A stretch of DNA of 45,143 nucleotides, taken from positions 1 through 45,143 of the forward strand of contig JBBSQE010000002.1 in the NCBI GenBank assembly GCA_038258095.1, written 5' to 3'. Positions 1 through 7,943 of this stretch are shown piece after piece; positions within the stretch are counted from its first letter, which is position 1; each line of letters begins with the position of its first letter. This stretch comes from JBBSQE01 sp038258095. GTDB lineage: Bacteria; Actinomycetota; Thermoleophilia; Solirubrobacterales; 70-9. Under the pieces are notes generated by a model. That model was not told where the DNA came from and searched no databases. It saw only the letters and a program-made list of their open reading frames with translations. Position numbers and translations under genes: made by a program.

Positions 1-2194
1 CGCATTCTTGGCCATCCTCCACCTCGCGGACATCGTCCTTGAAGCGGCGCAGTGAGCCGAGGCGGCCGTTCCAGACGACCGTCCCGTCGCGGACGAGGCG
101 GACGCTCGCGTCGCGGGTGACCTTGCCGTCGGTGACGCGGCAACCGGCGATGTTTCCGACCTTGGACGCCTTGAAGACCTCGAGCACCTCGGCCTCGCCG
201 ACCGTGTCCTCTACCTCCAGCGCGTCGAGCAGGCCCTCCATCGCGTTGCGCAGGTCCTCGGTGATCTTGTAGATGACCGAGTAGGTGCGGATGTCGACGC
301 CCTCCGAGGAGGCGGCGTGCCGCGCATCGGAGAGCGGGCGGACGTTGAAGCCGATGATGATCGCGTCGGAGGCGGAGGCGAGCATGACGTCGGACTCGTT
401 GATCCCCCCCGTCTGGGCGTGGATGACGTTGATCTCGACCCGCTCCTGCGGGACCTTGGCAAGCTCGTCCTGGAGTGCCTCGAGGGACCCGGCGACGTCG
501 GCCTTGAGGACGAGGTTGAGCTCCTTCATCTCGCCCTCCTGGACCCGCGAGAAGACCTCCGCGAGGCCGACCTTGCGCGCCTGGCGGCGGGCGAGGGCCT
601 CCGTCTTCAGACGGTTCGCCCGCTCCTGGGCCTGCTCACGCGCCTGACGATCATTGTCGACGGCCTGGACGAACTCGCCGGCATCGCTGACACCGTCGAA
701 GCCGAGGACCTCGACCGGCGTTCCGGGGCCGGCTTCGGTGACGCGGTCGCCCATGAAATCCGTCATCGCCTTGACACGGCCCCAGCGGGGACCGGCCACG
801 AGCGGGTCGCCGACCTTCAGCGTGCCCCGCTGGACGAGGACGCTGACGACCGGGCCGCGACCGGGGTCGAGCTGGGACTCGATCACCGTTCCGGACGCCG
901 GAGCGTCAGCGTTGGCGGTCGGCTCCTCGAGGTCGGAGACGAGGATGATCATGTCGAGGAGGTTGTCGAGGCCGTCGTGGGTCTTTGCCGAGACATCGCA
1001 GAAGACGGTCTCTCCGCCCCAGTCCTCCGGGGTCAGACCGTCGCCAGCGAGCTCGTTGCGAACCCGGTCCGGCGCCGCGCCTTCGACATCGATCTTGTTG
1101 ACCGCGATGAGGATCGGGACGTCGGCGGCGCGGGCGTGGTCGATCGCCTCCTTGGTCTGCGGCATCACGCCGTCGTCGGCGGCGACCACGATGACCGCCA
1201 CGTCGGTGACGTTGGCTCCGCGCGCCCGCATCGCCGTGAAGGCGGCGTGACCGGGCGTGTCGAGAAAGGTGAGGGTCCGCTCGGAGTGGTGCACCTGGTA
1301 AGCGCCGATGTGCTGGGTGATGCCCCCGGCCTCCCCGGCCGCCACCTCGGTGGTGCGGATGGCGTCGAGCAGCGAGGTCTTTCCGTGGTCGACGTGGCCC
1401 ATGATCGTGATCACGGGCGGGCGCTCGGAGAGATCCCCCTCGGAATCGTCGAACTCGGGGGCCTCGGTCTCCTCATCCGCGGTCGTGACGATCTCGACCG
1501 AGCGGTCGTACTTCTCCGCGATCGCGCGGATGCTGTCGTCGGTGAGTGTCTGGGTGAGGGTCGCCATCTCGCCCATCTCCATCAGGGCCTTGATGACCTC
1601 GGCGCTCCCGAGCTCCAGGAGCTCGGTGACCTCGCGGACCGTTGCGCCCGAAGGCACCTTCGTGGCCTGCGATTCACCGACCTCGAGCGGCTTGGCGGGA
1701 GCCTCGTCGAGCACGGGGCGTCGCCGGCGACCACCGCGGCGGCGCGGCGGGCGCTGAGGCGGGGGGCCGCCCATCTGGTCGCGGCGCGACGCCTGCGAGT
1801 CGATGACGACACGGCGCCGCTTCTTGCCGGCGGCGCCGGAAGCGCCTTCGCCGGAAGCTGCAGGCGGGCGCACCGGCCCCGAAGAGGTGGCGGACTTGGC
1901 AGATGCTGCGGCCGGCTTGGCGGGAACGGCGGCTGTGGGTTTGGCCTTCTTGGGTTCCGGCGGAGCGTCAGTCTTGGCTGGGGACTTCTTCGCAGGGGCC
2001 TTTTTTGCGGCTGGCTTCTTCGCGGGCTTCGCGGAATCACCGTTCCCTGCGGCGATCGCCTTCAGGGCCGCATCTTCCTCGACGCTGGACGCCGCCGCCT
2101 TGGCCTCGATGCCGGCAGCGTTGAGCACCACCAGCAGATCCTTGCTGGTCAGACCCTGGGCCTTCGCGATCTCATGGACGCGCTTCTTCGCCAC
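1..2194 (-). CDS. infB: Translation initiation factor IF-2 (3' end cut by window)
   Basis: GTPase that brings initiator tRNA to the 30S subunit and promotes subunit joining. The frame opens with GTG at 2194, 5 nt after the nusA stop, giving MAKKRVHEIAKAQGL, the usual IF-2 N-terminal helical domain. A Lys/Ala/Pro-rich linker and an Arg-rich stretch (about residues 50-160) follow, then the second IF2_N domain and the G domain with GHVDHGKT (about 266-273), DTPGH and NKID, and domains II to IV. Reading runs off the window after DGQEC, so only roughly the last 25 residues are missing. It is the last gene of rimP-nusA-infB. A long plus-strand open frame over this gene is a GC-bias shadow. Confidence 0.97.
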   Translation of the reverse strand, partial: MAKKRVHEIAKAQGLTSKDLLVVLNAAGIEAKAAASSVEEDAALKAIAAGNGDSAKPAKKPAAKKAPAKKSPAKTDAPPEPKKAKPTAAVPAKPAAASAKSATSSGPVRPPAASGEGASGAAGKKRRRVVIDSQASRRDQMGGPPPQRPPRRRGGRRRRPVLDEAPAKPLEVGESQATKVPSGATVREVTELLELGSAEVIKALMEMGEMATLTQTLTDDSIRAIAEKYDRSVEIVTTADEETEAPEFDDSEGDLSERPPVITIMGHVDHGKTSLLDAIRTTEVAAGEAGGITQHIGAYQVHHSERTLTFLDTPGHAAFTAMRARGANVTDVAVIVVAADDGVMPQTKEAIDHARAADVPILIAVNKIDVEGAAPDRVRNELAGDGLTPEDWGGETVFCDVSAKTHDGLDNLLDMIILVSDLEEPTANADAPASGTVIESQLDPGRGPVVSVLVQRGTLKVGDPLVAGPRWGRVKAMTDFMGDRVTEAGPGTPVEVLGFDGVSDAGEFVQAVDNDRQAREQAQERANRLKTEALARRQARKVGLAEVFSRVQEGEMKELNLVLKADVAGSLEALQDELAKVPQERVEINVIHAQTGGINESDVMLASASDAIIIGFNVRPLSDARHAASSEGVDIRTYSVIYKITEDLRNAMEGLLDALEVEDTVGEAEVLEVFKASKVGNIAGCRVTDGKVTRDASVRLVRDGTVVWNGRLGSLRRFKDDVREVEDGQEC

Positions 2195-2199
2195 GTTCG

Positions 2200-3834
2200 C
2201 TACTCAGCCTCCTCGGACGCCTCAGCGAGTGCGGGCTCGGGGTCTTCTGCGGCAGCTTCCTCCGCCACGTCAGCCTCCCCGGAAGCTTCGTCGGCCCCTG
2301 CCGCAACTTCTTCGGCTTCCTCCGCAGCTTCCTCCTCGACGACTTCCTCGACCGTCTCCTCGGCGATCGCCTCGTCGACGATCTCTTCGACCTCCGTTTC
2401 GGCCTCAGCCGCTTCCTCGGCACCCTCCTCGAACTCGGCTTCCTCGGCCTCGGCGGCTTCCGTCTCCGCGGCATCGAAATCAGCCGACGCGCGCTCGACG
2501 AGCGCCGCCAACTCGCCGTCGTCGGCATCGGGGTCGGCCAGGGTTGTGACCTCGTCCTCGCTCAGGCCCGTCAGCACGGCCGCCTGGCTCGTCTCGAAGC
2601 GCGAGAGCGCCTGGTGCTGCGGCAGACCGCAGTAGGTCGAGCCGCCGATCGCGGCGTTCGGGCAGCGACGGCCGTTGGAGAGAATCGCCAGACAACGCCC
2701 GTCGAACTCCTCCTCGCCCTCGTACTCGATGTCCGAGTCCTCGGTGGCGAACTCCGTCTCCGACTTGATGTCGACGCGCCAGCCCGTCAGGCGGGCGGCG
2801 AGACGCGCGTTCTGGCCATCGCGACCGATCGCCAGGGACAGCTGGTCGTCGGGCACGATCACGGTCGCCTGACGCTCCTCGTCGTCCACCAGCACCTCGC
2901 GGACGCGGGCCGGGGAGAGAGCCTTGGCGACGAACCGGGCGGGCTCCTCGTTGTAGGGAATGATGTCGATCTTCTCGCCGCGCAGCTCGGAAACGACCAT
3001 GCGGACCCGCGAGCCTCGCGGGCCGACGCAGGCGCCGACGGGATCGACGCCTTCCGTGTGTGAGACGACCGCGATCTTCGAGCGATAGCCGGGCTCGCGG
3101 GCGACGCCGACGATCTCGACCAGCCGGTCGGCGATCTCCGGGACCTCGAGCTCGAACAGGCCCTTGATCAGTTCCGGGTTGCGGCGTGAGACGACGATGC
3201 TCGGGCCCTTCATCGAATCCGAGACGTCGGTGATCACGGCCTTGACGCGCATGCCGTGGTCATAGCGCTCGTTGTAGACCTGCTCGGACTTCGGGAGCAG
3301 CGCCTCGACCCGCTCACGGAGCTGGACCAGCGTGTAGCGCTTGTCGGATTGCTGGATGATCCCGGTGACGAGCTCGCCCACGCGGTCTTGGTACTCGTCG
3401 AACATCATCATCCGCTCGGCCTCGCGGATCCGCTGAAGGATCACCTGCTTGGCGGTCTGCGCCGCGATGCGGCCGAAGTTGTCGGGTGTGACGTCGACGG
3501 ACTCGATCTGGTCCTCATATGGAGCGAGGACCTCGGGGTCGATCTCCGGGTCCTCGGGCTCACGCATCTCGCCCGTCTCGGGGTCGATCGTGCTCTCCTG
3601 CTCCTCGACCGCCTCGGCGAGGAGCTTCTCCTCGAGCTCGGGAGGAAGGATCAGCTCGTAGACGCGGAAGTCGGCGGTCTCGTGGTCGAGGTCGACGCGC
3701 GCGTACTTGGCCGAGCCAGGGCTCTTCTTGTAGGCCGAGAGCAGCGCATCAGCGAGCGCATCCATCAGCGTGTCGGCGGCGATGCCCTTCTCCTGCTCGA
3801 GCGCCTTGATGGCGTCGACGATTTCCTTGCTCAT
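2200..3834 (-). CDS. nusA: Transcription termination/antitermination factor NusA with Cys-rich and acidic tail
   Basis: RNA polymerase-associated factor for pausing, termination and antitermination. It has the N-terminal RNAP-binding domain (about 1-145, with an acidic insert around 80-112), S1 (about 150-215), and KH1/KH2 (about 220-360, with GACVGPRGSRV and LAIGRDGQNARLA). Past the KH core comes an unusual segment with C381, C391, C402 and H407 (GRRCPNAA, STYCGLPQH), which resembles a small zinc-binding knuckle. An Ala/Glu-rich acidic tail of over 100 residues follows. The start abuts the rimP stop directly. The usual ylxR gene between nusA and infB is absent. The core assignment is certain; the zinc role is inferred. 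Confidence 0.96.
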   Translation of the reverse strand: MSKEIVDAIKALEQEKGIAADTLMDALADALLSAYKKSPGSAKYARVDLDHETADFRVYELILPPELEEKLLAEAVEEQESTIDPETGEMREPEDPEIDPEVLAPYEDQIESVDVTPDNFGRIAAQTAKQVILQRIREAERMMMFDEYQDRVGELVTGIIQQSDKRYTLVQLRERVEALLPKSEQVYNERYDHGMRVKAVITDVSDSMKGPSIVVSRRNPELIKGLFELEVPEIADRLVEIVGVAREPGYRSKIAVVSHTEGVDPVGACVGPRGSRVRMVVSELRGEKIDIIPYNEEPARFVAKALSPARVREVLVDDEERQATVIVPDDQLSLAIGRDGQNARLAARLTGWRVDIKSETEFATEDSDIEYEGEEEFDGRCLAILSNGRRCPNAAIGGSTYCGLPQHQALSRFETSQAAVLTGLSEDEVTTLADPDADDGELAALVERASADFDAAETEAAEAEEAEFEEGAEEAAEAETEVEEIVDEAIAEETVEEVVEEEAAEEAEEVAAGADEASGEADVAEEAAAEDPEPALAEASEEAE

Positions 3835-4263
3835 CTAGCTAGAGACCTCCGGTACGAGATTGGAACGGCGGATGCGCGCGAGCGGGATCGTCACGGCGTT
3901 ACCTTCGGGCAGGGCCACCTCGACGGCATCCTCGTCGGCGCCGGCGATGGTCCCGGTGAAGTTGTTGCGGCCCTCGAGCTCCTCACGCGTGCGCACACGC
4001 ACCGTGCGCCCGAGAAAGCGACGGAAGTGCTCGGGCTTGGTGAGCGGCCGGTCGGTCCCCGGTGAGGAGACCTCGAGGGAGTAGTCGACGAGCAGGTCGC
4101 GGAGATGAGCGGTCACGCGCTCGCAGAGCGCCAGGTCCACGCCATCGGGATGATCGATGTAAAGGCGCAGTCCCTCGGGCCCCGATCTCTCCAGCGCGAC
4201 GACCTCGATCCGCGGATCGAGCCCTGACAGGCGGCTCTCGATATGTTCGGTTTGGTCCGTCAT
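3835..4263 (-). CDS. rimP: Ribosome maturation factor RimP
   Basis: Assists late 30S subunit assembly. At 142 residues it has family length and fold signatures: the N-terminal alpha/beta domain with GLRLYIDHPDGVDLALCE, the conserved LEVSSPGTDRPL motif, and a C-terminal Sm-like domain with GTIAGADEDAVEV. It is first in rimP-nusA-infB, the standard order. No clear Shine-Dalgarno sequence precedes the ATG at 4263, which is odd for a gene with an apparent 80-nt leader. The leader holds a terminator-like hairpin only 27 nt upstream of the start, so expression may be set by attenuation. Confidence 0.95.
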   Translation of the reverse strand: MTDQTEHIESRLSGLDPRIEVVALERSGPEGLRLYIDHPDGVDLALCERVTAHLRDLLVDYSLEVSSPGTDRPLTKPEHFRRFLGRTVRVRTREELEGRNNFTGTIAGADEDAVEVALPEGNAVTIPLARIRRSNLVPEVSS

Positions 4264-4290
4264 TTGCGCTGTTTGACCGCATTTGGGCCG

Positions 4291-4313
4291 AAAAAAAAGC
4301 GGGCCAGGCCCAC
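4291..4313 (-). terminator. Intrinsic terminator/attenuator in the rimP leader
   Basis: Read on the minus strand, a 6-bp GC-rich stem with a 3-nt loop (GTGGGC-CTG-GCCCGC, one G-T pair) is followed at once by eight T. It lies between a good promoter (4351-4378) and the rimP start (4263), so it can stop transcripts in the leader as well as read-through from dtd. GGCCCA just after the T run can pair with TGGGCC of the left arm, giving a mutually exclusive fold. Confidence 0.75.
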
Positions 4314-4350
4314 TTCTCAGTCACTGCTGGCTACGGGAAAGACTGCGGTG

Positions 4351-4378
4351 AGTATAGCCCCGCCGCCCTCGAGGTCAA
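4351..4378 (-). promoter_or_regulatory. Promoter of rimP-nusA-infB
   Basis: On the minus strand: TTGACC, a 16-nt spacer, then TATACT, a near-consensus housekeeping-sigma promoter in the gap between dtd and rimP. The predicted start near 4344 gives a leader of about 80 nt that contains the hairpin at 4291-4313. Confidence 0.75.
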
Positions 4379-4392
4379 AACCTCGCGACGGC

Positions 4393-4809
4393 TCAGATCT
4401 CCACCATCACGGTGACCGGCCCGTCGTTCACCAGCGCAACCTCCATGCAGGCTCCGAACACGCCCTTCTTCGCATCGAGCTCCTCGCAGAAGCGGTCATA
4501 GAGAGGCTCGGCGTGAGCGCCCGGCGCCGCCTTCACGAAGCTCGGGCGGTTGCCCTTCCTCACATCGCCGTAGAGGGTGAACTGGCTGACACAGAGCGCC
4601 TCGCGGTCTCCGAGCGGCTCGTTCATCCGCCCGTCGGCATCGTCGAAGATGCGCAGGCTCCGCACCCTCGCGGCCAGCCGGTCGGCCCTCTCCTCGGTGT
4701 CGTCGTGGGTGACGCCGAGGAGGACGACCATCCCCGGACCGATCTGGGCGACGCGCTCACCCTCGACCTCAACCGCGGCCTGGCTGACGCGCTGGACCAG
4801 CGCCCGCAT
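4393..4809 (-). CDS. dtd: D-aminoacyl-tRNA deacylase
   Basis: Hydrolyses D-amino acids (and Gly from mischarged tRNA-Ala) off tRNA. The 138-residue length is typical. Family hallmarks are the MRALVQRVSQAAVEV start, the SQFTLYGDVRKGNRPSF motif and the C-terminal NDGPVTV (normally NxGPVT), which forms the cross-subunit Gly-cisPro substrate pocket. A GGGAGGGG Shine-Dalgarno sequence precedes the ATG at 4809. It lies downstream of the TPR gene with a 12-nt gap, so the two are probably co-transcribed. Confidence 0.96.
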   Translation of the reverse strand: MRALVQRVSQAAVEVEGERVAQIGPGMVVLLGVTHDDTEERADRLAARVRSLRIFDDADGRMNEPLGDREALCVSQFTLYGDVRKGNRPSFVKAAPGAHAEPLYDRFCEELDAKKGVFGACMEVALVNDGPVTVMVEI

Positions 4810-4821
4810 CCCGCCCCTCCC

Positions 4822-5211
4822 TCAGGCGCTCGGTGAGATCTGCTCGCGGTAGGCGCGATAGTCGTCGCGATCCGGTCGCAGGTTCGAAGCAAGGGCCAGG
4901 TGGTGGCGGGCGCCTTTGATGTCCCCAGTCAAGGTCAGTGCCCGGCCGAGGCAGAAGTGCGCGTAGTCGTTGACGGGATGGGTCTCGAGGACCGCTCCGA
5001 ACTCCTCGGCGGCCTCGCCGAAATGGCCGCTGCGGAAGTAGGCGCGACCGAGAGCCTCGCGGACCGAGCTCTTCTCGGGCTCGCGGCGGGCGGCCTCGGC
5101 GAGGGGCTCCGTCGCCGCCTCGAAGCTCCCGTCCTCGAGCAACTCCACTCCTCGCCGATAGAGGAGGTAGGTGGACTCGCCGCCTCCCTGGGTGTCATGC
5201 GGCTGGTCCAT
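4822..5211 (-). CDS. Small tetratricopeptide-repeat protein
   Basis: A 129-residue soluble protein built from about three TPR units (LLEDGSFEAATEPLAEAAR, ALGRAYFRSGHFGEAAEEF and CLGRALTLTGDIKGARHHL), each with the W/L-G-Y-A-F-A-P spacing of TPR helices. There is no signal peptide and no catalytic domain, so it is probably a protein-interaction scaffold. The partner is unknown. Its ATG is preceded by TAAAAT and 6 nt without a Shine-Dalgarno sequence, suggesting a leaderless mRNA. Confidence 0.85.
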   Translation of the reverse strand: MDQPHDTQGGGESTYLLYRRGVELLEDGSFEAATEPLAEAARREPEKSSVREALGRAYFRSGHFGEAAEEFGAVLETHPVNDYAHFCLGRALTLTGDIKGARHHLALASNLRPDRDDYRAYREQISPSA

Positions 5212-5217
5212 GCACCC

Positions 5218-5223
5218 ATTTTA
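5218..5223 (-). promoter_or_regulatory. Putative -10 box of a leaderless TPR gene transcript
   Basis: TAAAAT on the minus strand ends 6 nt before the ATG at 5211, so the transcript would start at or next to the start codon. No convincing -35 box is visible. The same spacing recurs before other genes here (31657, 37300, 42285). Confidence 0.5.
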
Positions 5224-5241
5224 GGAAACGTGTCCAGCCCT

Positions 5242-6492
5242 TCAGGGAACCTGAGCCGAAGGCGTCGCGCGGAGGGCATCCACGCCGCCGAGAATGTGCT
5301 CGGCGACGGCGTCCTTGGAGTCGATCTCGACCTCTTCCTCGCTACCGGCCGTGACGAGTGTGACGGCGTTCCGCTCCGACTCGAAGCCGATCTCCGGGTT
5401 GCCCACGTCGTTCAGGACGATCATGTCGGCCCCCTTTCGCGCCAGCTTGGCGCGCGCGGATTCGAGGGCACCCGGACCCGTCTCGGCGGCGAAGCCGACC
5501 ACGGTCTTGCCCTCCCCTCGCTGCGGAAGCGACGCCAGGATGTCCTTGGTCGGCCGAAGACCGATCGAGAGGCCCGAGGCGGTCCGCCGGATCTTCTCGT
5601 CCTCGGTGACGTCGGGCTTGAAGTCAGCGGGCGCCGCGGCCATCAGGAGGACGTGTGCCTGTGCGAACTCGTCACCGGTGGCCGTCGCCAGCTCGGCGGT
5701 CGTCACGACATCGATGCGCCTGCCGACTCCGGCCGGGGTCGGCAGCCCGACGTTCGCCGCGATCAGGGTGACGTCCGCCCCACGCCTCGTCGCCGCCGCG
5801 GCAAGCGCAAGGCCCATCCGGCCGCTGGAGCGGTTGCCGACGAACCGCACGGGATCGATCGGCTCCCGGGTCCCACCGGCGGTCACGAGGACGCGAAGCC
5901 CGTCCCATGGGCGGGATCCCGCGGGCAGAACGGCCTCTACGCGGCCGAGCAGGTCGGCGGGCTCCGGGAGGCGGCCCTTGCCGAACTCGCCTCGGGAGGC
6001 GAGTGGACCTTCGCCGGGCTCGATCACGGTGACGCCGCGGTCGGAGAGCGTCGCCAGGTTCGCCTGGGTCGCGGCGTCGGCATACATCCGGTCATTCATC
6101 GCCGGGGCGACGATCCGCGGTGCGACGCAGGCCAGAAAGGACGTGGTGAGGATCGAATCCGCAACGCCCGTGGCGAGCTTGGCGATCGTGTTGGCAGACG
6201 CCGGTGCGACCAGGAACGCGTCAGCCCGCGCGGCGAGCTCCAGATGGCCGATCGGCGCATGGCTCGACGGCTCGTCGCCGGGGAAGGCGCCTCGCATCGG
6301 GTCAGAGTCGAACTCCGAGGTCAGGACCGGGGCCCCGGTTATCCCCTCGAATGAGGCTGCACCGACGAAGCGCTGAGCCGCGTCGGTCATCAGCACCCGC
6401 ACGCCGTGGCCCGACCGGGTGGCGAGGCGCGCGAACTCGAGCGCCTTGTAGGCGCTGATACCTCCGCTTACCCCGAGCAGGATGCGTGGCAC
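5242..6492 (-). CDS. coaBC: Bifunctional phosphopantothenoylcysteine decarboxylase/synthetase
   Basis: Two steps of coenzyme A synthesis: CTP-dependent joining of 4'-phosphopantothenate to cysteine, then FMN-dependent decarboxylation. N-terminal CoaC domain: GVSGGISAYKALEFAR, GHLELAARAD with the catalytic His, APASANTIAKLATGVAD and PAMNDRMY. C-terminal CoaB domain: VTAGGTREPIDPVRFVGNRS, SSGRMG and the AAPADFKP lid motif. The CoaC flap, which in E. coli carries the active-site Cys in ACGDIGPGR, reads SRGEFGKGR here, so Cys is replaced by Arg. The start is GTG at 6492 behind a strong GGAGGTGAT Shine-Dalgarno sequence. It follows rpoZ by 36 nt, probably as one operon. Confidence 0.95.
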   Translation of the reverse strand: MPRILLGVSGGISAYKALEFARLATRSGHGVRVLMTDAAQRFVGAASFEGITGAPVLTSEFDSDPMRGAFPGDEPSSHAPIGHLELAARADAFLVAPASANTIAKLATGVADSILTTSFLACVAPRIVAPAMNDRMYADAATQANLATLSDRGVTVIEPGEGPLASRGEFGKGRLPEPADLLGRVEAVLPAGSRPWDGLRVLVTAGGTREPIDPVRFVGNRSSGRMGLALAAAATRRGADVTLIAANVGLPTPAGVGRRIDVVTTAELATATGDEFAQAHVLLMAAAPADFKPDVTEDEKIRRTASGLSIGLRPTKDILASLPQRGEGKTVVGFAAETGPGALESARAKLARKGADMIVLNDVGNPEIGFESERNAVTLVTAGSEEEVEIDSKDAVAEHILGGVDALRATPSAQVP

Positions 6493-6528
6493 CGATCACC
6501 TCCTCGCCGCCGCAACGGCGTTTCCCGG

Positions 6529-6762
6529 CTAGACCCGGTAGTCGAAGCGGAGCTTGCCCTGAGCGAGCTCCTCCAGGGCGATCGAAAGGTAGTTCTTGTC
6601 GCCCTGGGTGTCGACCATCGGTGGCGGGTACTCACCGAAATTGCCCTCACCGAGGTTGTGGTAGTAGCTGTTTATCTGACGTGCTCGCTTCGCCGAAACG
6701 ACGACTGCCGCGTAATGGGAGTCGGTCTGGTCGAGGAGCTTGTCTACGCGTGGCTTGATCAT
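6529..6762 (-). CDS. rpoZ: DNA-directed RNA polymerase omega subunit
   Basis: Small RNAP subunit that stabilises beta'. It has 77 residues, with IKPRVDKLLDQTDSHYAAVVVSAKRARQINSYY matching the conserved omega helices (shown here in part: DQTDSHYAAVVVSAKRARQI) and a C-terminal LSIALEELAQGKLRFDY segment. The ATG at 6762 follows a promoter by 8 nt with no Shine-Dalgarno sequence. The gmk-rpoZ-coaBC order is standard in Actinobacteria. Confidence 0.95.
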   Translation of the reverse strand: MIKPRVDKLLDQTDSHYAAVVVSAKRARQINSYYHNLGEGNFGEYPPPMVDTQGDKNYLSIALEELAQGKLRFDYRV

Positions 6763-6770
6763 CTGCGTCC

Positions 6771-6799
6771 AGTGTAGGCGATGGACCGCGCGGGGTCAG
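6771..6799 (-). promoter_or_regulatory. Promoter of rpoZ-coaBC
   Basis: CTGACC, a 17-nt spacer and TACACT on the minus strand. The -10 box ends 8 nt before the rpoZ ATG, so the 5' leader is a base or so at most. The -35 box overlaps the 3' end of gmk. Confidence 0.6.
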
Positions 6800-7353
6800 G
6801 TCGCGAGCTCGGACCGCACGATCGCCTCCATCTCATCCGAGGCCCGGTCGAGATCGTCGTTGATGACCCTGTGCGTGAAGTCCTCCTGCGCGGCAAGCTC
6901 GACGGCTGCGACCTTGAGGCGGGCCTTGATCGCTTCGGCCGAGTCGGTGCCTCGCTGTTCGAGGCGACGCTTCAGATCGATCGGGTCAGGGGGCGCGATG
7001 AAGACGCTGATGGACTCCGGCATCGACTGGCGGACCTGGCCGGCGCCCTGGACCTCGATCTCGAGGACGACCGAGCGGCCGACCCCGAGGCGCCGCTCCA
7101 CCTCCGAGCGGAGCGTCCCATAGCGGTTGCCGCTGTAGGTGGCCCACTCGAGAAATTCGTTCCCCTCGATCCGACGCTCGAACTCATCGGGCTCGAGGAA
7201 GTGGTAGTCCCGCCCGTCCTCCTCCCCCGGCCTCGGATCCCGGGTGGTGGCCGAAATCGACAGCTCGAGCTCTGGGATCCGCCCACACAGCTCCCTGATC
7301 AGAGTGCCCTTCCCAACCCCCGAGGGACCTGTGATGACAAAGACCTTGGACAT
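6796..7353 (-). CDS. gmk: Guanylate kinase
   Basis: Phosphorylates GMP to GDP with ATP. It starts MSKVFVITGPSGVGKGT, containing the P-loop GPSGVGKGT. SATTRDPRPGEEDGRDYHF is the GMP-binding segment, EWATYSGNRYGT the next conserved block, and FIAPPDPIDLKRRLEQRG the lid region. Start chosen at 7353, where AGGA lies 8 nt upstream and the protein begins as in the family. An in-frame ATG at 7383 behind GGTGGAG would add ten residues and cannot be excluded. Confidence 0.95.
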   Translation of the reverse strand: MSKVFVITGPSGVGKGTLIRELCGRIPELELSISATTRDPRPGEEDGRDYHFLEPDEFERRIEGNEFLEWATYSGNRYGTLRSEVERRLGVGRSVVLEIEVQGAGQVRQSMPESISVFIAPPDPIDLKRRLEQRGTDSAEAIKARLKVAAVELAAQEDFTHRVINDDLDRASDEMEAIVRSELAT

Positions 7354-7509
7354 CCCCGTGATCCTGACGAACCCACCGGTCATCTGCTGGGCTCCACCGC
7401 ATCGTGGGCGGGTGGCGGGTGTGGGTCGGATGCCGGCGAGAACGCTTTAGCTATCGCCTCCGGGATGGGTCCCGCCACCGACAGGACCCGCGCGACACCG
7501 CTCAGGGCA

Positions 7510-7845
7510 CTAGCGGCGCAGCTGCGAAACGAGCTCGGCGCGCTGGCGCTCGCTGAGCCCGCCGATCGTCTTGGACGGCGAGATCCGGCACTGGTTGAGG
7601 ATCCGGTTCGTCTTGACCCGCCCGTACTTCGGGACCGCCAGGAGCATGTCGAAGACCTTCGCCGTCATCACATATTCGGGCGGCTCGTGGAGAAGGGCGT
7701 TGATCGTGACGCGACCGGACTTCAAATCCTTCTTCAGCCGCGCCCTTGCCGAGCGGATGTCGTTGGCTCGCTTCAGTGCCTCCATCCGCTGATCCAGGGA
7801 CCTCGCGGGGGCGGCGGCGGAGCTTTTTACCGGCGAGGCGGGCAT
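7510..7845 (-). CDS. mihF: Actinobacterial integration host factor (mIHF)
   Basis: Small basic nucleoid protein of the actinobacterial mIHF type (unrelated to HU/IHF), a helix-two-turn-helix DNA-bending protein. Matching features are RMEALKRANDIRSARARLKK, a basic helix, then VFDMLLAVPKYGRVKTNRIL and CRISPSKTIGGLSERQRAEL, with the Gly-Arg-Val-Lys turn and the SPSK..GL DNA-contact segment. At 111 residues it is slightly longer than the mycobacterial form because of an Ala/Ser-rich N-terminus. Its position before gmk is the usual actinobacterial context, but pyrF, often next to it, is missing. The gap 7354-7509 downstream holds only a weak hairpin. Confidence 0.93.
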   Translation of the reverse strand: MPASPVKSSAAAPARSLDQRMEALKRANDIRSARARLKKDLKSGRVTINALLHEPPEYVMTAKVFDMLLAVPKYGRVKTNRILNQCRISPSKTIGGLSERQRAELVSQLRR

Positions 7846-7853
7846 CTGGCGCG

Positions 7854-7881
7854 ACTATAGCCGAGACTCGCGTGCCCGCAA
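7854..7881 (-). promoter_or_regulatory. Promoter of mihF(-gmk)
   Basis: TTGCGG, a 16-nt spacer and TATAGT on the minus strand. The -10 box ends 8 nt before the mihF ATG and there is no Shine-Dalgarno sequence between, pointing to a leaderless or near-leaderless transcript separate from the pyr operon upstream. Confidence 0.6.
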
Positions 7882-7943
7882 GGGAGTTTCGGCCTTATCC
7901 GCAGAAATTCACCTGTACCTCGACCAGAGGTAGAGATCTGAGG

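Noticed and set aside
317..2635. Very long plus-strand open frame (about 770 codons) opposite infB and the end of nusA
   Set aside because: It is the antisense shadow of infB/nusA in GC-rich DNA. Its translation is Asp/Arg/Gly/Leu-biased with no domain, while the minus strand gives clear IF-2 and NusA.
7473..7497. GGGTCC/GGACCC inverted repeat between mihF and gmk
   Set aside because: Short stem, long loop, no T run; expected by chance in DNA of this composition.
7916..7932. TACCTC/GAGGTA hairpin after pyrD as a terminator
   Set aside because: The 6-bp stem has no following T run, so it is too weak to call an intrinsic terminator. It may still slow polymerase at the operon end.
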